From the NCBI GenBank assembly GCA_003427395.1, contig BFEA01000031.1, forward strand, positions 155,301-219,300: a stretch of 64,000 nucleotides of DNA, read 5' to 3'. The DNA comes from Chara braunii. Lineage: Eukaryota; Streptophyta; Charophyceae; Charales; Characeae. Of this stretch, positions 33,097-42,460 are shown piece by piece. The notes beneath the pieces were generated by a model that saw nothing but the letters and a program-made list of their open reading frames with translations, was not told where the DNA came from and ran no database searches. Each line of letters starts with the position of its first letter. The first letter of the stretch is position 1. Both the position numbers and the translations under genes were made by a program.

Positions 33097-34430
33097 GGGG
33101 TAGCACTGTTAAAAAAACTTACAAATTTTCCTTGCCTGATCGATAGTTACCTCGTTTTTCTTTTGGAAACCAATAATAATGGACACGTCGTCCATCAGCC
33201 TGACCCCTTGGATCAGGCGCCTGACAGAGCCCAAAGATACCAGAAACCGCCACTCAGCATGCGCACACATCAGGCATGCTAGTGGCGGGTTGGTGCTCTT
33301 CCCCATTGGTATTCCAAGAACTTGTCGCAAGAGCAGTCCATAAGTTTTTGTATACATGTGTCGAAGTTCAAAAATCATAAAATCACGAATTTCTGAAAAC
33401 CTTACTCTCGACCATTTCACTCCTTCCATTTTTCTAAACGTAGCTCCTTTCCCTCTGGGATTAACGTGAATCTCGTGTTTATTGCTGAAACAATAAAAAG
33501 CCCACTCCAACACCCCGATAATATCTTGGTGGCGGAGGCGGCTAAACATATATTTGATATCATATGAAGCCGCCATCACACCCACCCCTTTGTAAGTACA
33601 ATCCAGCACTTCATTGGCGCGTTGCAATCTCTTGGAAAGGTCTCCGACAGAGTTCAGGTTGAAGTGAATCTTTTAGGGAAGCGAAGTGAGCAGCAAATTT
33701 AATGCCTTAGCCATCTTTCAGCAGATTATATTCTTGGGATCACGGAAAGTGGGGCAAATAGGCCTGAAACGAGTCAGGTCCTTTTGCTTCGGTTAAACGT
33801 AGGCAGTGCCTACTCTTCCTCCTCCTTTCCACTTTCCCAAACAATTAAGACTAAGTTCATTAAACTTCTTCCTCACCTGGAGCCATGTTTCCCCCTCACT
33901 GCTTTGTACATACAAGTACCCTTCATTATATACAAACATGTCATTCATAGCATCGTAGTATATACGAGGACACATCAACACAACTTCACCTGGATTACGG
34001 TCAACCAGGGTGAAGATCAGCTCCGAGTAAGTCTCCTTCAGCCTAGTATGCACTTCATTCAAAGAGACTTCCTCCCTCCTACTCTGCGTCATATTAATAC
34101 GACACTCGGCATCCTCTAAAGTTATAGACACTCGACTTCCTGGACCCGGCTTCCACTTCTCGAAGCCATCCTTCAGTTCGTTTGTCAACAACTGAATTCT
34201 TTGTCTTTTTTGTGTCTTAGGGATATTGTTCGAATTTAACAATACCCTTGGGATTCCCAATACCTGGCTCAAACGACATCTGACGTGTCCATCGACACGT
34301 GGTAAGTCATATCCCAGACAAGTGCAGGCCTGCACATCCTAGGTGGCGGCCTTGCGATGGTTGCATAGGATATCCGCGATAGATAGGTTCTTCACCCATA
34401 CTACCTTGATCTGCTTCTTCATAAAATCAC
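33097..34430 (-). pseudogene. PLE copy P1: reverse transcriptase with N-terminal region
   Basis: On the minus strand from ~34430 the N-terminal region includes LIFTLVDRNPGEVVLMCP and YYDAMNDMFVYNEGY. It aligns with VRVTIDHNPGDTLVCCP and YQDGMNGFFCCNKG of copy P3 (63640-63730). A fingers-type motif follows (LTRFRPICPTFRDPKN, about 33785-33730). The RT core is in the frame 33627-33109: motif A ASYDIKYMFSRL, motif B LGIPMGKSTNPPLACLMC and motif C RLMDDVSIII (catalytic Asp pair near 33190). The 'DIK', 'MGxxxxPPLAxL' and 'MDDV' pattern is typical of the Penelope/TERT-like RT branch and unlike the FADD of the LINEs here. Several stops and frame changes make it inactive. LINE C interrupts it just after the RT core. 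Confidence 0.8.
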
Positions 34431-34469
34431 TGATGAAAAATGGAAACCCAAGATGCTCAATGAATCTTA

Positions 34470-34800
34470 CGTTACTGCCACCATGTGGAGGAGCACTTGA
34501 ATAACCTGATTGAAGCTATCCCGTTGGCCTGGTACCAAACCCTGAAGTGAGGCCCCATCTTAAAAGAAGGTGACTGAGTAGCAAGTTCAATGTCTCCATA
34601 TAGGGTAGGTCTGATACACTTGGTTTCACCACATTCTGTCATGATTGAACATTACACCAGAGCAGACACTCTCCAAGGCAGCACATTCCCCTTCGAATGG
34701 AAGGAGAAAACTTCTGTGTACCGGGTGAGAATCCTAGAAGGGAAAGGACAGAAGGTGGTGCTCCAACCTCTCAAGCCAATCCAGGATCTGGCCCTGGTCT
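34470..34800 (+). pseudogene. internal LINE fragment (copy D)
   Basis: Reads LNNLIEAIPLAWYQTLK, then FPFEWKEKTSVYRVRILEGK and QPLKPIQDL, matching LINE B 26755-27055. It has no poly(A) and no 3' end, so it is not a simple insertion. It sits where a GIY-YIG domain would be expected in PLE P1, between the coiled coil and the RT N-terminal region. Confidence 0.75.
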
Positions 34801-35690
34801 TCCTCGTCCTGGTCTACACACCAACAGGGTGTTGGGTGGACTTAATTCCTCCTCTTCAGTAGTAACAATACGTTTACATTTGCCAGCCAGCGTTAGTCGT
34901 CCAGTTTGGAGACTGATTTCGGACACTTCTTCTTCGGTTGATGAGTATGCATCTTCGTGGTTTCAGTGATGTTTCCGAGCTCATCTCTGTCTTCTGAATC
35001 GTCTGCTCCGACTGCTCATTTCTGGGGAGTAAAAAACGTCATCTTCGTCGTCTTCCTGCTTGTCATCCCACCGCTTGGAAAACTGCATATTCACCAGTCG
35101 TATTAAGCGCTCGTCATTTTCTTCTCTTTCTCTCCGGCGCTTCTCTTCTTTCTCCAACCTCCATTTCTCCTTCGCCTTTCTTTCCTTCTCCAGTTTCTCT
35201 CTGTCCTCTTTATCACTCTTCTTTTGTTGCTTCGCTTCCTCCTTTGCTACCAACAAGGTAACCAGATCCTTGATGCTGTCCGGGCATCAGTCTTGCGAGC
35301 GGGAGTCTGTCGATGACAACCTCCTAACTGGTTCCCACCATTGAGTTGGCGATGCTGATCTTCCTCTAAATCGTGGGTCGTATCCAGATTCTTTCGGTAC
35401 CTTGGCTTCCAGGGCTTCATACCGATCTTTCCAATGTTGCCAGCAGTCGCGGGCATAGTGCCCCAGTTGCTTGTAACTGTAACATGTTGGAGGTCCTCGT
35501 ATCGGCACCTCTACGCTTCCGGATCCGCTTCCTCCTTATTGACTTGTTGACGCCATATCTTCCTGTGCGACCAGCTACCTGTTACGCTCTCTTCTTCTCC
35601 AACACCCGTTCTCATGCAGCCATGCTCTTGTCTTCACGTGCTTCCACACGATGACTTGACCACCACACGAAGTATCTTTCCTCCGCAGGT
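34801..35690 (-). pseudogene. PLE copy P1: zinc knuckle and coiled-coil region
   Basis: On the minus strand the frame 35508-35287 begins MPIRGPPTCYSYKQLGHYARDC, a CCHC zinc knuckle whose second Cys has become Tyr. The frame 35256-34981 is almost purely Lys/Glu/Arg (EKERKAKEKWRLEKEEKRR), a strong coiled-coil candidate, ending with an acidic patch and a basic tail. Order and composition match copy P3 (60431-60997). The part would bind nucleic acid and multimerise, as a Gag does. It is frameshifted between the two blocks. The boundary with P2 lies near 35700. Confidence 0.75.
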
Positions 35691-35704
35691 TACCAAGGAC
35701 TTCA

Positions 35705-36620
35705 ACATGGGTGACTAAAACATGCAATCAGAGACATATCCCGCACAATACAGTCATGCCACGCACAAGATGCCACACATAATGATCATGCCACATATAC
35801 TATGAGACGCATCCGCATTCGATGAAAGGATAAGCATATTGAGGTTGAGACAATCCAAGAGGTCGCAACAAACGACTGCTCAAGAATCCCTTTCCCTCAC
35901 CACCTTTCTCCTTCCCTGAACTACGCCTGCTTACCACTACCCCGCCGGGTAAATACACGGAGCCCTGCCATCGAAAGAGGATAAGTGCGTCGACTCCAGA
36001 TTATTTATAGCTATGGTACCTACTTCACACATACTATTGGACACTAGACTATGCTGACTCCTCACAGAGCAGGGTGGCTGTCAACGCCCAAACCGCGTCA
36101 CGGTTCCTCGCGAAGTTTGACAGAGTCTTCGTGAAGAATCGGTCAGAGAAATTCTTTGCGCAAAATTATTTTCGCAGAGTAAGAACCTGGACTGGAATCT
36201 GGGACCGAATTGTTGTATTCCGGTCGATACGGGTTAGCCACCCAGTAATCACAGCCATCTTTTGCTTCCGACAGGTCCAGGATTCGGAGTCTTGTCCTGT
36301 CCGGAAGGTGATCTCGCCCGAGGTCCAAAGTGTCTCCTCATTTTCAGTTCTCTGAAAACACCCCAGATAGGGGTAACGCTGCTGCACCTGCAATTTACAC
36401 CCAAGGAAGTCCCAGGACCCCGATTTCTCATCGGTCCTCTTCAGGGTCGGGGTCTTGGGGTAGCACCGTTCAAAAAGCTTACGAATCTTCCTCGCCTTAT
36501 CGATAATTACCTCGTTCTTCTTTTAGAAACACAATAAAAATGGACACATCGTCCATCAGCCTGACCCTATGGATCAGGTGCCTGTCAAAGCCCAAAGATA
36601 CCAGAAATCCCAACCCAACC
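35705..36620 (-). mobile_element. PLE copy P2: partial upstream element (RT C-terminus and 3' region)
   Basis: 36447-36620 matches the RT core end at 33097-33255 (MDDV region), and 35705-36447 matches 30405-31133. It therefore preserves the uninterrupted junction across the LINE C target site. It lies directly upstream of P1 on the minus strand, in the same orientation, giving the partial-tandem structure typical of PLEs. Confidence 0.78.
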
Positions 36621-37004
36621 TCCTTTTCACCCCTAAGTTTGTCGTTACGCCCAGCCCTCCCACAGGTTCCACAAAACTCACAGCCCCGATTTTATTTTTC
36701 TTTTTTTTTTAATCGCAGCCCGGATTTAAAAAAAAAAAGAAAAAAAAAAAAGGGCGACAGTCTTGAGATATATCCACAGGTGACCGGCCCTGGGTAATTC
36801 GAGATCGTTATGGAAGTTATTATTGTAGATTATATGTCATGATCATGACTTATTGAGCTTCCTTATTGAGCTTATGTTGTGACAGGTATGTTGAGAATTT
36901 TTTTGCCTCTGGAAATCTCGTGAAATTGAGGGTCTCAACCCTGATAAGCATCGTACTCATGACTGTCAGCTATGATGATTCTGCCTAAGAACTTAACCTG
37001 AGAG
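36621..37004. other. no gene recognised
   Basis: A poly(A)/poly(T) region at about 36700-36752 and AT-rich unique-looking sequence. No feature can be supported. Confidence 0.4.
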
Positions 37005-37234
37005 CTCTTTTATTGGATGTGTATTGGGTGTTTCCCTACCGGCCGCAGCAGCAGGACCTGAGCAGCCACTTCCACTTGGCCCGATACTCGCGTATTGCAA
37101 CGGGTTACAGGGAGGCACAACTCGCCCCAGCGAGTTACCAGTGTTGACTGGCCGTGGCCACCAATCCTTCAGGCCACTGAAAGTGACGGCAACGGGAATA
37201 GAACCCAGCACCTACTGAGCTAGCCGACGGGACA
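37005..37234 (-). repeat. tRNA-derived SINE-like element
   Basis: On the minus strand the head reads TAGCTCAGTAGG (A box, plus-strand 37211-37222), followed after only a few bases by GGGTTCTATTCCCG (B box, 37192-37205). The A-to-B distance is much shorter than in a real tRNA gene. About 180 bp of unrelated body follows. It lies in opposite orientation to the U6-like sequence at 37276. Confidence 0.55.
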
Positions 37235-37275
37235 ATCGCAGCCCAGATAAACTCGTAATCATAAGATTTCCAACG

Positions 37276-37358
37276 GTCCTTGGGGACATCCGTTAATATG
37301 GGAATGATACAGAGAAGGGTAATTAGCATGGCCCCTGCGCAAGGATAGGATGACACGC
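37276..37358 (+). ncRNA. U6 snRNA-like sequence (probable pseudogene)
   Basis: Starts GTCCTTGGGGACATCCG, the U6 5' stem-loop region. It continues with GATACAGAGAAG (ACAGAGA box), TTAGCATGGCCCCTGCGCAA (AGC triad) and TGACACGC. Two small insertions disrupt the conserved core: about 4 bases between the ACAGAGA box and the AGC triad, and a duplicated GGAT before TGACACGC. The normal 3' end and terminator T-run are missing; GC-rich sequence follows up to the gap. U6 acts at the catalytic centre of the spliceosome, but this copy is probably dead. Confidence 0.85.
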
Positions 37359-37381
37359 TCCCAGCCCACACCCCCGCCCCC

Positions 37382-38093
37382 NNNNNNNNNNNNNNNNNNN
37401 NNNNNNNNNNNNNNNNNNNNNNNNNNNNNNNNNNNNNNNNNNNNNNNNNNNNNNNNNNNNNNNNNNNNNNNNNNNNNNNNNNNNNNNNNNNNNNNNNNNN
37501 NNNNNNNNNNNNNNNNNNNNNNNNNNNNNNNNNNNNNNNNNNNNNNNNNNNNNNNNNNNNNNNNNNNNNNNNNNNNNNNNNNNNNNNNNNNNNNNNNNNN
37601 NNNNNNNNNNNNNNNNNNNNNNNNNNNNNNNNNNNNNNNNNNNNNNNNNNNNNNNNNNNNNNNNNNNNNNNNNNNNNNNNNNNNNNNNNNNNNNNNNNNN
37701 NNNNNNNNNNNNNNNNNNNNNNNNNNNNNNNNNNNNNNNNNNNNNNNNNNNNNNNNNNNNNNNNNNNNNNNNNNNNNNNNNNNNNNNNNNNNNNNNNNNN
37801 NNNNNNNNNNNNNNNNNNNNNNNNNNNNNNNNNNNNNNNNNNNNNNNNNNNNNNNNNNNNNNNNNNNNNNNNNNNNNNNNNNNNNNNNNNNNNNNNNNNN
37901 NNNNNNNNNNNNNNNNNNNNNNNNNNNNNNNNNNNNNNNNNNNNNNNNNNNNNNNNNNNNNNNNNNNNNNNNNNNNNNNNNNNNNNNNNNNNNNNNNNNN
38001 NNNNNNNNNNNNNNNNNNNNNNNNNNNNNNNNNNNNNNNNNNNNNNNNNNNNNNNNNNNNNNNNNNNNNNNNNNNNNNNNNNNNNNNNNNNNN
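37382..38093. other. assembly gap (712 N)
   Basis: Unresolved bases flanked by C-rich simple sequence on both sides (CCCCCGCCCCC on the left, a CCCCCGGA repeat on the right). Long open frames here are artefacts. Confidence 0.99.
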
Positions 38094-38494
38094 CCCCCGG
38101 ACCCCCGGACCCCCGCCGGGGCCCCGGGGCCGGGGCTCGACAACCCTGCTTTTGAGAGATGATGGCATTCTTGGATTTGCTGCTTTTTAGAGATGATGAC
38201 GTCATTGAGGAGATCTTGTGTGTCATAGGTGCACCTTGCCTTCCATATCCTCAATGGATCCCTTGATTGGCACGTCAAATAGATACTGGAAGCCAAAGAT
38301 CGAAGAGATTTGTCTCCACGCTTCTGTGTTTGCTCGCACTTTTTTTTTTTTTTTTTTTTTTTTTTTCATGCACTATTTCCTCTTGACCCCACTTGATACG
38401 GTCCCTAATTAGATCTTTTTTTTTTCTTTTCTTTCTATGATAATTATGAAACACCACCAGGCATCCCACGACCTAGTTAATGTAATATGGGCCT
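38094..38494. other. no gene recognised
   Basis: GC-rich repeat at the gap edge, then AT-rich sequence with a poly(T) run at about 38340-38366. Confidence 0.4.
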
Positions 38495-38684
38495 TGCCAC
38501 ACCACACCACTCTCGAAATGTGAAAAAGACAAAAATGTGGCGGTAGCATCTGGCCATGTTCTAGCCGGAAGTTCATTCTCATTTTGCACGTTCTGAAGTG
38601 GTGTGGCCATCTGGTGCGCGCATCTGGCCATGTTCGAGCGGGAAGTTCATTCTCATTTCGCACATTCCTACAGTGGTGTGGTGA
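38495..38684. mobile_element. miniature inverted-repeat element (CCACACCACT family), copy 1
   Basis: Ends CCACACCACTCTCGAAATGTG and GCACATTCCTACAGTGGTGTGG are imperfect inverted repeats. Internally a ~71-bp unit (GCATCTGGCCATGTTC...) is tandemly duplicated at 38549 and 38620. Noncoding. Confidence 0.6.
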
Positions 38685-38692
38685 TGCCCTAT

Positions 38693-38840
38693 ATCGTCAA
38701 ACAGAGCTGCCCGCAGTGCCCAGAAAACCGTAGGCAGACAGGGAGAAGAGGACAGCAAACGAGGGACTGTGACAAGCTGTTCCATAGAGAGTTTCACCTA
38801 CTGATCAGGAGGCTTGTATATATGTATAGGGCCTCAACAG
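38693..38840 (-). ncRNA. hammerhead-ribozyme repeat, full-length but decayed
   Basis: Minus strand, from 38840: CTGTT (cleavage side of stem III), stem I GAGGC/GCCTC with a 17-nt TA-rich loop, core CTGATCA (the conserved G of CTGANGA is changed), a broken stem II around GTAGGTGAAACT, then GGAACAG. The family tail follows to 38693. The core mutation and lost stem II should abolish cleavage, but the copy shows the complete type III layout. Confidence 0.7.
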
Positions 38841-39026
38841 ACCACTGTAGAAAATAAAAAAAGTGTGGGTGCATCTTCCACAGAAAGTGGCAAGATGCAT
38901 TGGTTCCTATTTATAGTAACAAATGCATCTTGCGACTGTCTGTGGGAATATGCACTCGTACTTTTCCCGTTTGGACAGTGGTGTGCCGAGGCCCATAGAG
39001 AAGGGGCCCATGAGCCATAGAGCCTG

Positions 39027-39500
39027 GCCACACTACTCCCGGAAGAGTGGTGTTTTTGGGAGTGCAACGTCGCCACGCCACGCCAGTTCCCGAATTGGCC
39101 CTCGCCAGTTCCCGAATTGGCCCGCTCCAGTTCCCGAATTGGCCCGCGCCAGTTCCCGAATTGGATCTGTCCGGTCGAATTCGGGCGCTGTCAGAATGGG
39201 GCTCCCGAGAGCACTCCCTCCCGAACTCAACGCCTGCAAACTTTAACCTGCCTTTTCGAGAGACCTCCCCTCCTTTGCTCCTCCGAGTTTCGTCCCAGAC
39301 GGGACTGGAGCTGGAAGGGACAAACAGGGATTTCTGCCAGACTGCTTCACACCGATGGTGTCCACATGTGGCAACTGACATTTTTTCAGACTTGGAGCGC
39401 GGCGCGGTAGAGAGTGTAGTGTGGGCAAAGGCACTCTCGAGCAGATTTTCACTTCCGTAGCACTCCCGAAAATTTTCCAAACTCGGGAGTGGTGTGGCGG
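39027..39500. mobile_element. miniature inverted-repeat element (CCACACCACT family), copy 2
   Basis: Ends GCCACACTACTCCCG and CGGGAGTGGTGTGGC are reverse complements with one mismatch. About 473 bp, noncoding, with an internal 22-bp minisatellite at 39080-39165. It lies just upstream of the HHR repeat unit at 39503-39611. Confidence 0.65.
39080..39165. repeat. 22-bp minisatellite, four units
   Basis: CCAGTTCCCGAATTGG starts at 39082, 39104, 39126 and 39148. Each unit is itself close to a palindrome. Confidence 0.95.
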
Positions 39501-39551
39501 GGCCCATAGGCTGAGAGGGAGAGGAGGACAACGACGAACGAGGGGCTGTCC

Positions 39552-39611
39552 CAGACTCTTTCGTCAGAGTTTCACTGTCTCGTCAGGAGGCTGTGAGCCC
39601 TCTACAGTCTG
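39552..39611 (-). ncRNA. type III hammerhead ribozyme, near-complete
   Basis: Minus strand: CAGACTGT A | GAGG, loop, CCTC, core CTGACGA, stem II GACAG/CTGAC (one mismatch), GAA, AGAGTCTG. Stem III pairs seven of eight positions. The cleavage-site base is A, allowed by the NUH rule. All core bases are conserved, so cleavage is plausible but probably weakened. The repeat unit continues to about 39503. Confidence 0.75.
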
Positions 39612-39711
39612 CAGAGTCCCTGATAGTTGTCTCAGCTTGCCTGTATCTATTTATGGGTACGGTAAAATATGTATCTGCATCACCAACTGAGACATCAACT
39701 GGGACATCTAC

Positions 39712-39853
39712 ATGTCTCAGTTGGTGAGACATACCAGTGGCATTCATGAGGTTGGAGGTTCAATCCCTATTTGCCTTATATACCTTGCTGGGCAAGCTTG
39801 GCGCCCGCCACCTAGACAATTAGCCTTTTAAAAAAAAAAAAAAAAAAAAAAAA
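39712..39853 (+). repeat. tRNA-derived SINE with poly(A)
   Basis: tRNA-like head: TCTCAGTTGGTGAGA (A-box region), a possible anticodon arm near 39740, and B box GGTTCAATCC at about 39758-39767. A 60-bp body and an A-run (39831-39853) follow. The head resembles 11706-11778. An inverted repeat of the first bases (CAACTGAGACAT) lies just upstream, at about 39684-39695. Confidence 0.7.
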
Positions 39854-39890
39854 CTATTTANAAATTATAATGCTCTATATAAGAGTCTGC

Positions 39891-39998
39891 GTAAACCATA
39901 GGCAGAGAGGGAGAAGATGACAACAAAAGAGGGGGTGTGACAAACTGTTTCGTCGGGGGTTCACCGACTCGTCAGGAGGCTGAACCCTCAACAGTCTG
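39891..39998 (-). ncRNA. type III hammerhead ribozyme repeat, intact consensus
   Basis: The ribozyme occupies 39941-39998 on the minus strand. Stem III is CAGACTGT with ACAGTTTG (8 bp, one G-U pair). The cleavage site is after U (plus-strand 39990). Stem I is GAGG/CCTC with loop GTTCAG. The core is CTGACGA, stem II GTCGG/CCGAC with a 7-nt loop TGAACCC, then GAA. Every invariant core base is present and all stems are closed, so it should self-cleave if transcribed. Position 7 of CUGANGA varies naturally. The noncoding tail extends downstream to 39891. Confidence 0.88.
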
Positions 39999-40009
39999 CA
40001 AAATCCCCT

Positions 40010-40319
40010 AACTGATTACACTGAAAGTGATAAGCCACCTTAACCCTGGCTGTGGTTAGGCATCAACGACTGCCCGGCAACTGATACCTCTCTGAGGAGG
40101 TGGGGACCACCAACCACTGCCCTCAAGGTGCCTGTGACGAAAATCAAAGCAGACTATCACTCACCCACACCAGATGGAAAACTCTACAGACTGTCTGTTC
40201 ACACTCCATCAAAAGCCAGCAAAACACCCATGAAACAGAGAAAGGTTTGTCACAGCAAAAAAATACACTCTAGACACGCCGCTGGCACTAGAGCCACAGC
40301 ATGGCCGCGTAGTGACGGC
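40010..40319. other. spacer between divergent hammerhead repeats
   Basis: About 310 bases separating a minus-strand ribozyme (39941-39998) from a plus-strand one (40332 onward). One open frame (40128-40526) runs through into the ribozyme repeat and has no recognisable domain. Confidence 0.4.
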
Positions 40320-40324
40320 CCCGA

Positions 40325-40438
40325 TATATATCCTGACGAGTGGGTGAAACTCCGACGAAACAGTTTTTCACAGCCCCTCGTTTGTTGTCCTCTTCTCCCT
40401 CTCTGCCTTACCGGGCAGTTCTGTTTGACTATATATCC
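40325..40438 (+). ncRNA. hammerhead repeat, 5'-truncated
   Basis: Core CTGACGA, stem II GTGGG/CCGAC (weakened), GAAACAG, then the family tail to CTGTTTGAC. The upstream strand of stem III and most of stem I are replaced by TA-rich sequence. (TA)n follows at about 40445-40490. Confidence 0.7.
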
Positions 40439-40442
40439 ACGC

Positions 40443-40488
<46 letters not shown>

Positions 40489-40490
40489 TC

Positions 40491-40724
40491 ACAAAAAATA
40501 TATATATGAGAAAACTAGGACCGTAGTAGGGCACAATCACCGTTTTCAGTTTTAAATGTGTTTCTGTCATGACTTTGCGAATATTGCTCCAAAGCAAGGA
40601 AAATTGTGAATGTATCTAACCAAGCTTGAGGGTTGGGTGGGGATGTGTTCTATTCGAGGGATGCCTGAAGTGCATTTAAAACTGAAAACGTGACTGCGCG
40701 GCAGTTAGCCCTATATATACACAT
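40491..40724. other. no gene recognised
   Basis: Short AT-rich spacer. GCACAATCACCGTTTTCAGTTTTAAAT near 40532 is partly repeated in inverted form near 40672 (ATTTAAAACTGAAAACGTGA), so this is itself a small inverted repeat of about 160 bp. Confidence 0.45.
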
Positions 40725-40729
40725 ATATA

Positions 40730-40848
40730 GGGTTCAGCCTCCTGAAGAGTCGGTGAAACTCCGACGAAACAGTTTGTCACAGCCCCTCGTTTGTTGTCCT
40801 CTTCTCTCTCTCTGCCTACGGTTTACTGGGCAGTTCTGTTTGTGACGA

Positions 40849-40895
<47 letters not shown>

Positions 40896-41010
40896 TATAT
40901 ATCATCAAACAGAGCTGCCCGGTGAGCCGTAGGTAGAGAGGGAGAAGAGGACAATAAATGAGGGGCTGTGACAAACTGTTTCGTCGAAGTTTCACGGACT
41001 CTTCAGGATA
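40730..41010. ncRNA. inverted pair of hammerhead repeats around a (TA)n core
   Basis: The plus arm (40730-40850) has a perfect catalytic core CTGAAGA, stem II GTCGG/CCGAC and GAAACAG, but its upstream strand is truncated within stem I. The minus arm (40902-41010) has a core CTGAAGA with a damaged stem II. A TA tract (about 40853-40900) joins them. RNA from this locus would fold into a long hairpin. Confidence 0.75.
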
Positions 41011-41092
41011 GTCTCTTGAATTAGTAATGTATTAGATGAGATAGATTTAAAATACATAACATAGATCTCTGAGATATTTCTATGAAATATTT

Positions 41093-41172
41093 ATATATGA
41101 TTCTATAAAAGAAATACAAAGAAGATGATTCATGAATCATTCTCTTTGTATTTCTTTATAGAATCATATATA
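41093..41172. repeat. short perfect fold-back sequence
   Basis: ATATATGATTCTATAAA at the left pairs with TTTATAGAATCATATAT at the right, with AGAAATACAAAGAA/TTCTTTGTATTTCT-type inner arms and a CATG centre at 41131-41134. The stem is about 38 bp with one or two mismatches. Noncoding. It could be a tiny MITE. Confidence 0.8.
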
Positions 41173-41274
41173 ATCAGAATCAATTTATATATATATATAT
41201 GTATATATATCGTCAAAATATATATATATACATATATATCATCACAAATGTATATATCTATATATATATATTTA

Positions 41275-41394
41275 TAGGTTTTAGCCTCATGAAGAGTCAG
41301 TGAAATGCCGACGAAACAGTTTGTCACAGCTCCTCGTTCGTTGTCCTCTTCCCCCTGTCTGCCTACTGTTTACTGCGCAGCTCTGTTTGACGAT
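41275..41394 (+). ncRNA. hammerhead repeat, core-mutated and 5'-truncated
   Basis: Reads CATGAAGA in place of CTGANGA, with stem II GTCAG/CCGAC imperfect, then GAAACAG and the family tail to GACGAT. Not expected to cleave. TA-rich DNA precedes it (41180-41275). Confidence 0.65.
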
Positions 41395-42424
41395 CTATGA
41401 GTGTTTTACAAAAAGGCATCCCACCATTGGCAGGGGCTTGGTCTCACCTACGCGCATTTAGTTTGAAGTAGTTTAAAGTTTAAACCATGTGAGGACTGGT
41501 TTCCAGGTAACGAAGGGAGACCGCTGGGGCGAGGTCCCATTCACAGTCGGATAGGAGTGTGGCCGATCCAGTGTGACACCGAGCGGCAGCGGCCAGACAG
41601 GTTCATTACGAATTTCTGGGCTGAGAAAACAAGAGAAAGGAAAAAAAAGAAGAAGAAGAAACAGAGACCTCCCACCGGAATCACCGCAGAGTGCTTCCCA
41701 GCCATCAGATCACAAATGATCTGATGGTGGTGGTTGCAACAACAGTGAACAAAGTAACCGCCGCATTTTCTGGAATAAACTTGACTTCTGTCAGCACTGA
41801 TCCTGACACCCTCCATATACTCCGTGATTGAAGGAGGGCTCCACCCAATGAGATAATTGCACACAGCAAGTAAAATACTGAAAATCTTCTATCCAGTGGG
41901 CCTAAGGCCGACCCCACCCTCCTTTGGGGTTGGCCACACCCCCAACCGATTGAAAAGATTCTGGCGGGAAGCTTTCTTTGCAAGTGCATGCCCAGTGTTA
42001 AACCACCAGTACTTGGCCCACCTATTGGCCGCGGAAAAAAATAGAGTAGAAACGTTTCTAGTTGGATGAATTTGGGTGCTCCTGTAGTGGCCCGTACGTT
42101 TCCTAAAATCGTGTAGCGTTAACGGGCACGACTTTAGGAAGTACTAGTGGTTTAAGGAGAGGAGGAGGGGAACGAAGATCACCTTACTTTTTCGGATAAT
42201 ACATGTAAAATACTGACCGTGGGATCACGAGTACTGCACTGCAGGATTTGGGTCACTCAACTGCCCCACAAACTCGTTTCTATCCTATCCCGTTGCCAGT
42301 GGGACCTCGTCCCTGTTGCTCTCTGAATTTAAAGGCTGCTTTTTTTCAGCAACAGAACAAAATAAAGCAAATATGCATATTAATTGAATAAGAGGGGGGG
42401 TGATAAGGAGGAGTCGTCATTGGG
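41395..42424. other. no gene recognised
   Basis: About 1 kb with weak open frames only. A small hairpin CCTAAAATCGTG / CACGACTTTAGG lies at about 42101-42142. Confidence 0.4.
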
Positions 42425-42427
42425 CTG

Positions 42428-42460
<33 letters not shown>

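Noticed and set aside
30405-36447. Conventional LTR retrotransposon bounded by the ~730-bp direct repeats
   Set aside because: The repeat includes RT coding sequence and there is no protease, integrase or RNase H; a PLE partial tandem explains it better.
35705-36447. Hammerhead ribozyme in the PLE pseudo-LTR, as known for other PLEs
   Set aside because: I looked for CTGANGA with a downstream GAAAC on both strands of this repeat and found no pair that could fold.
37135-38296. Long open frames of up to 363 aa
   Set aside because: They cross the second N gap and have no real sequence in the middle.
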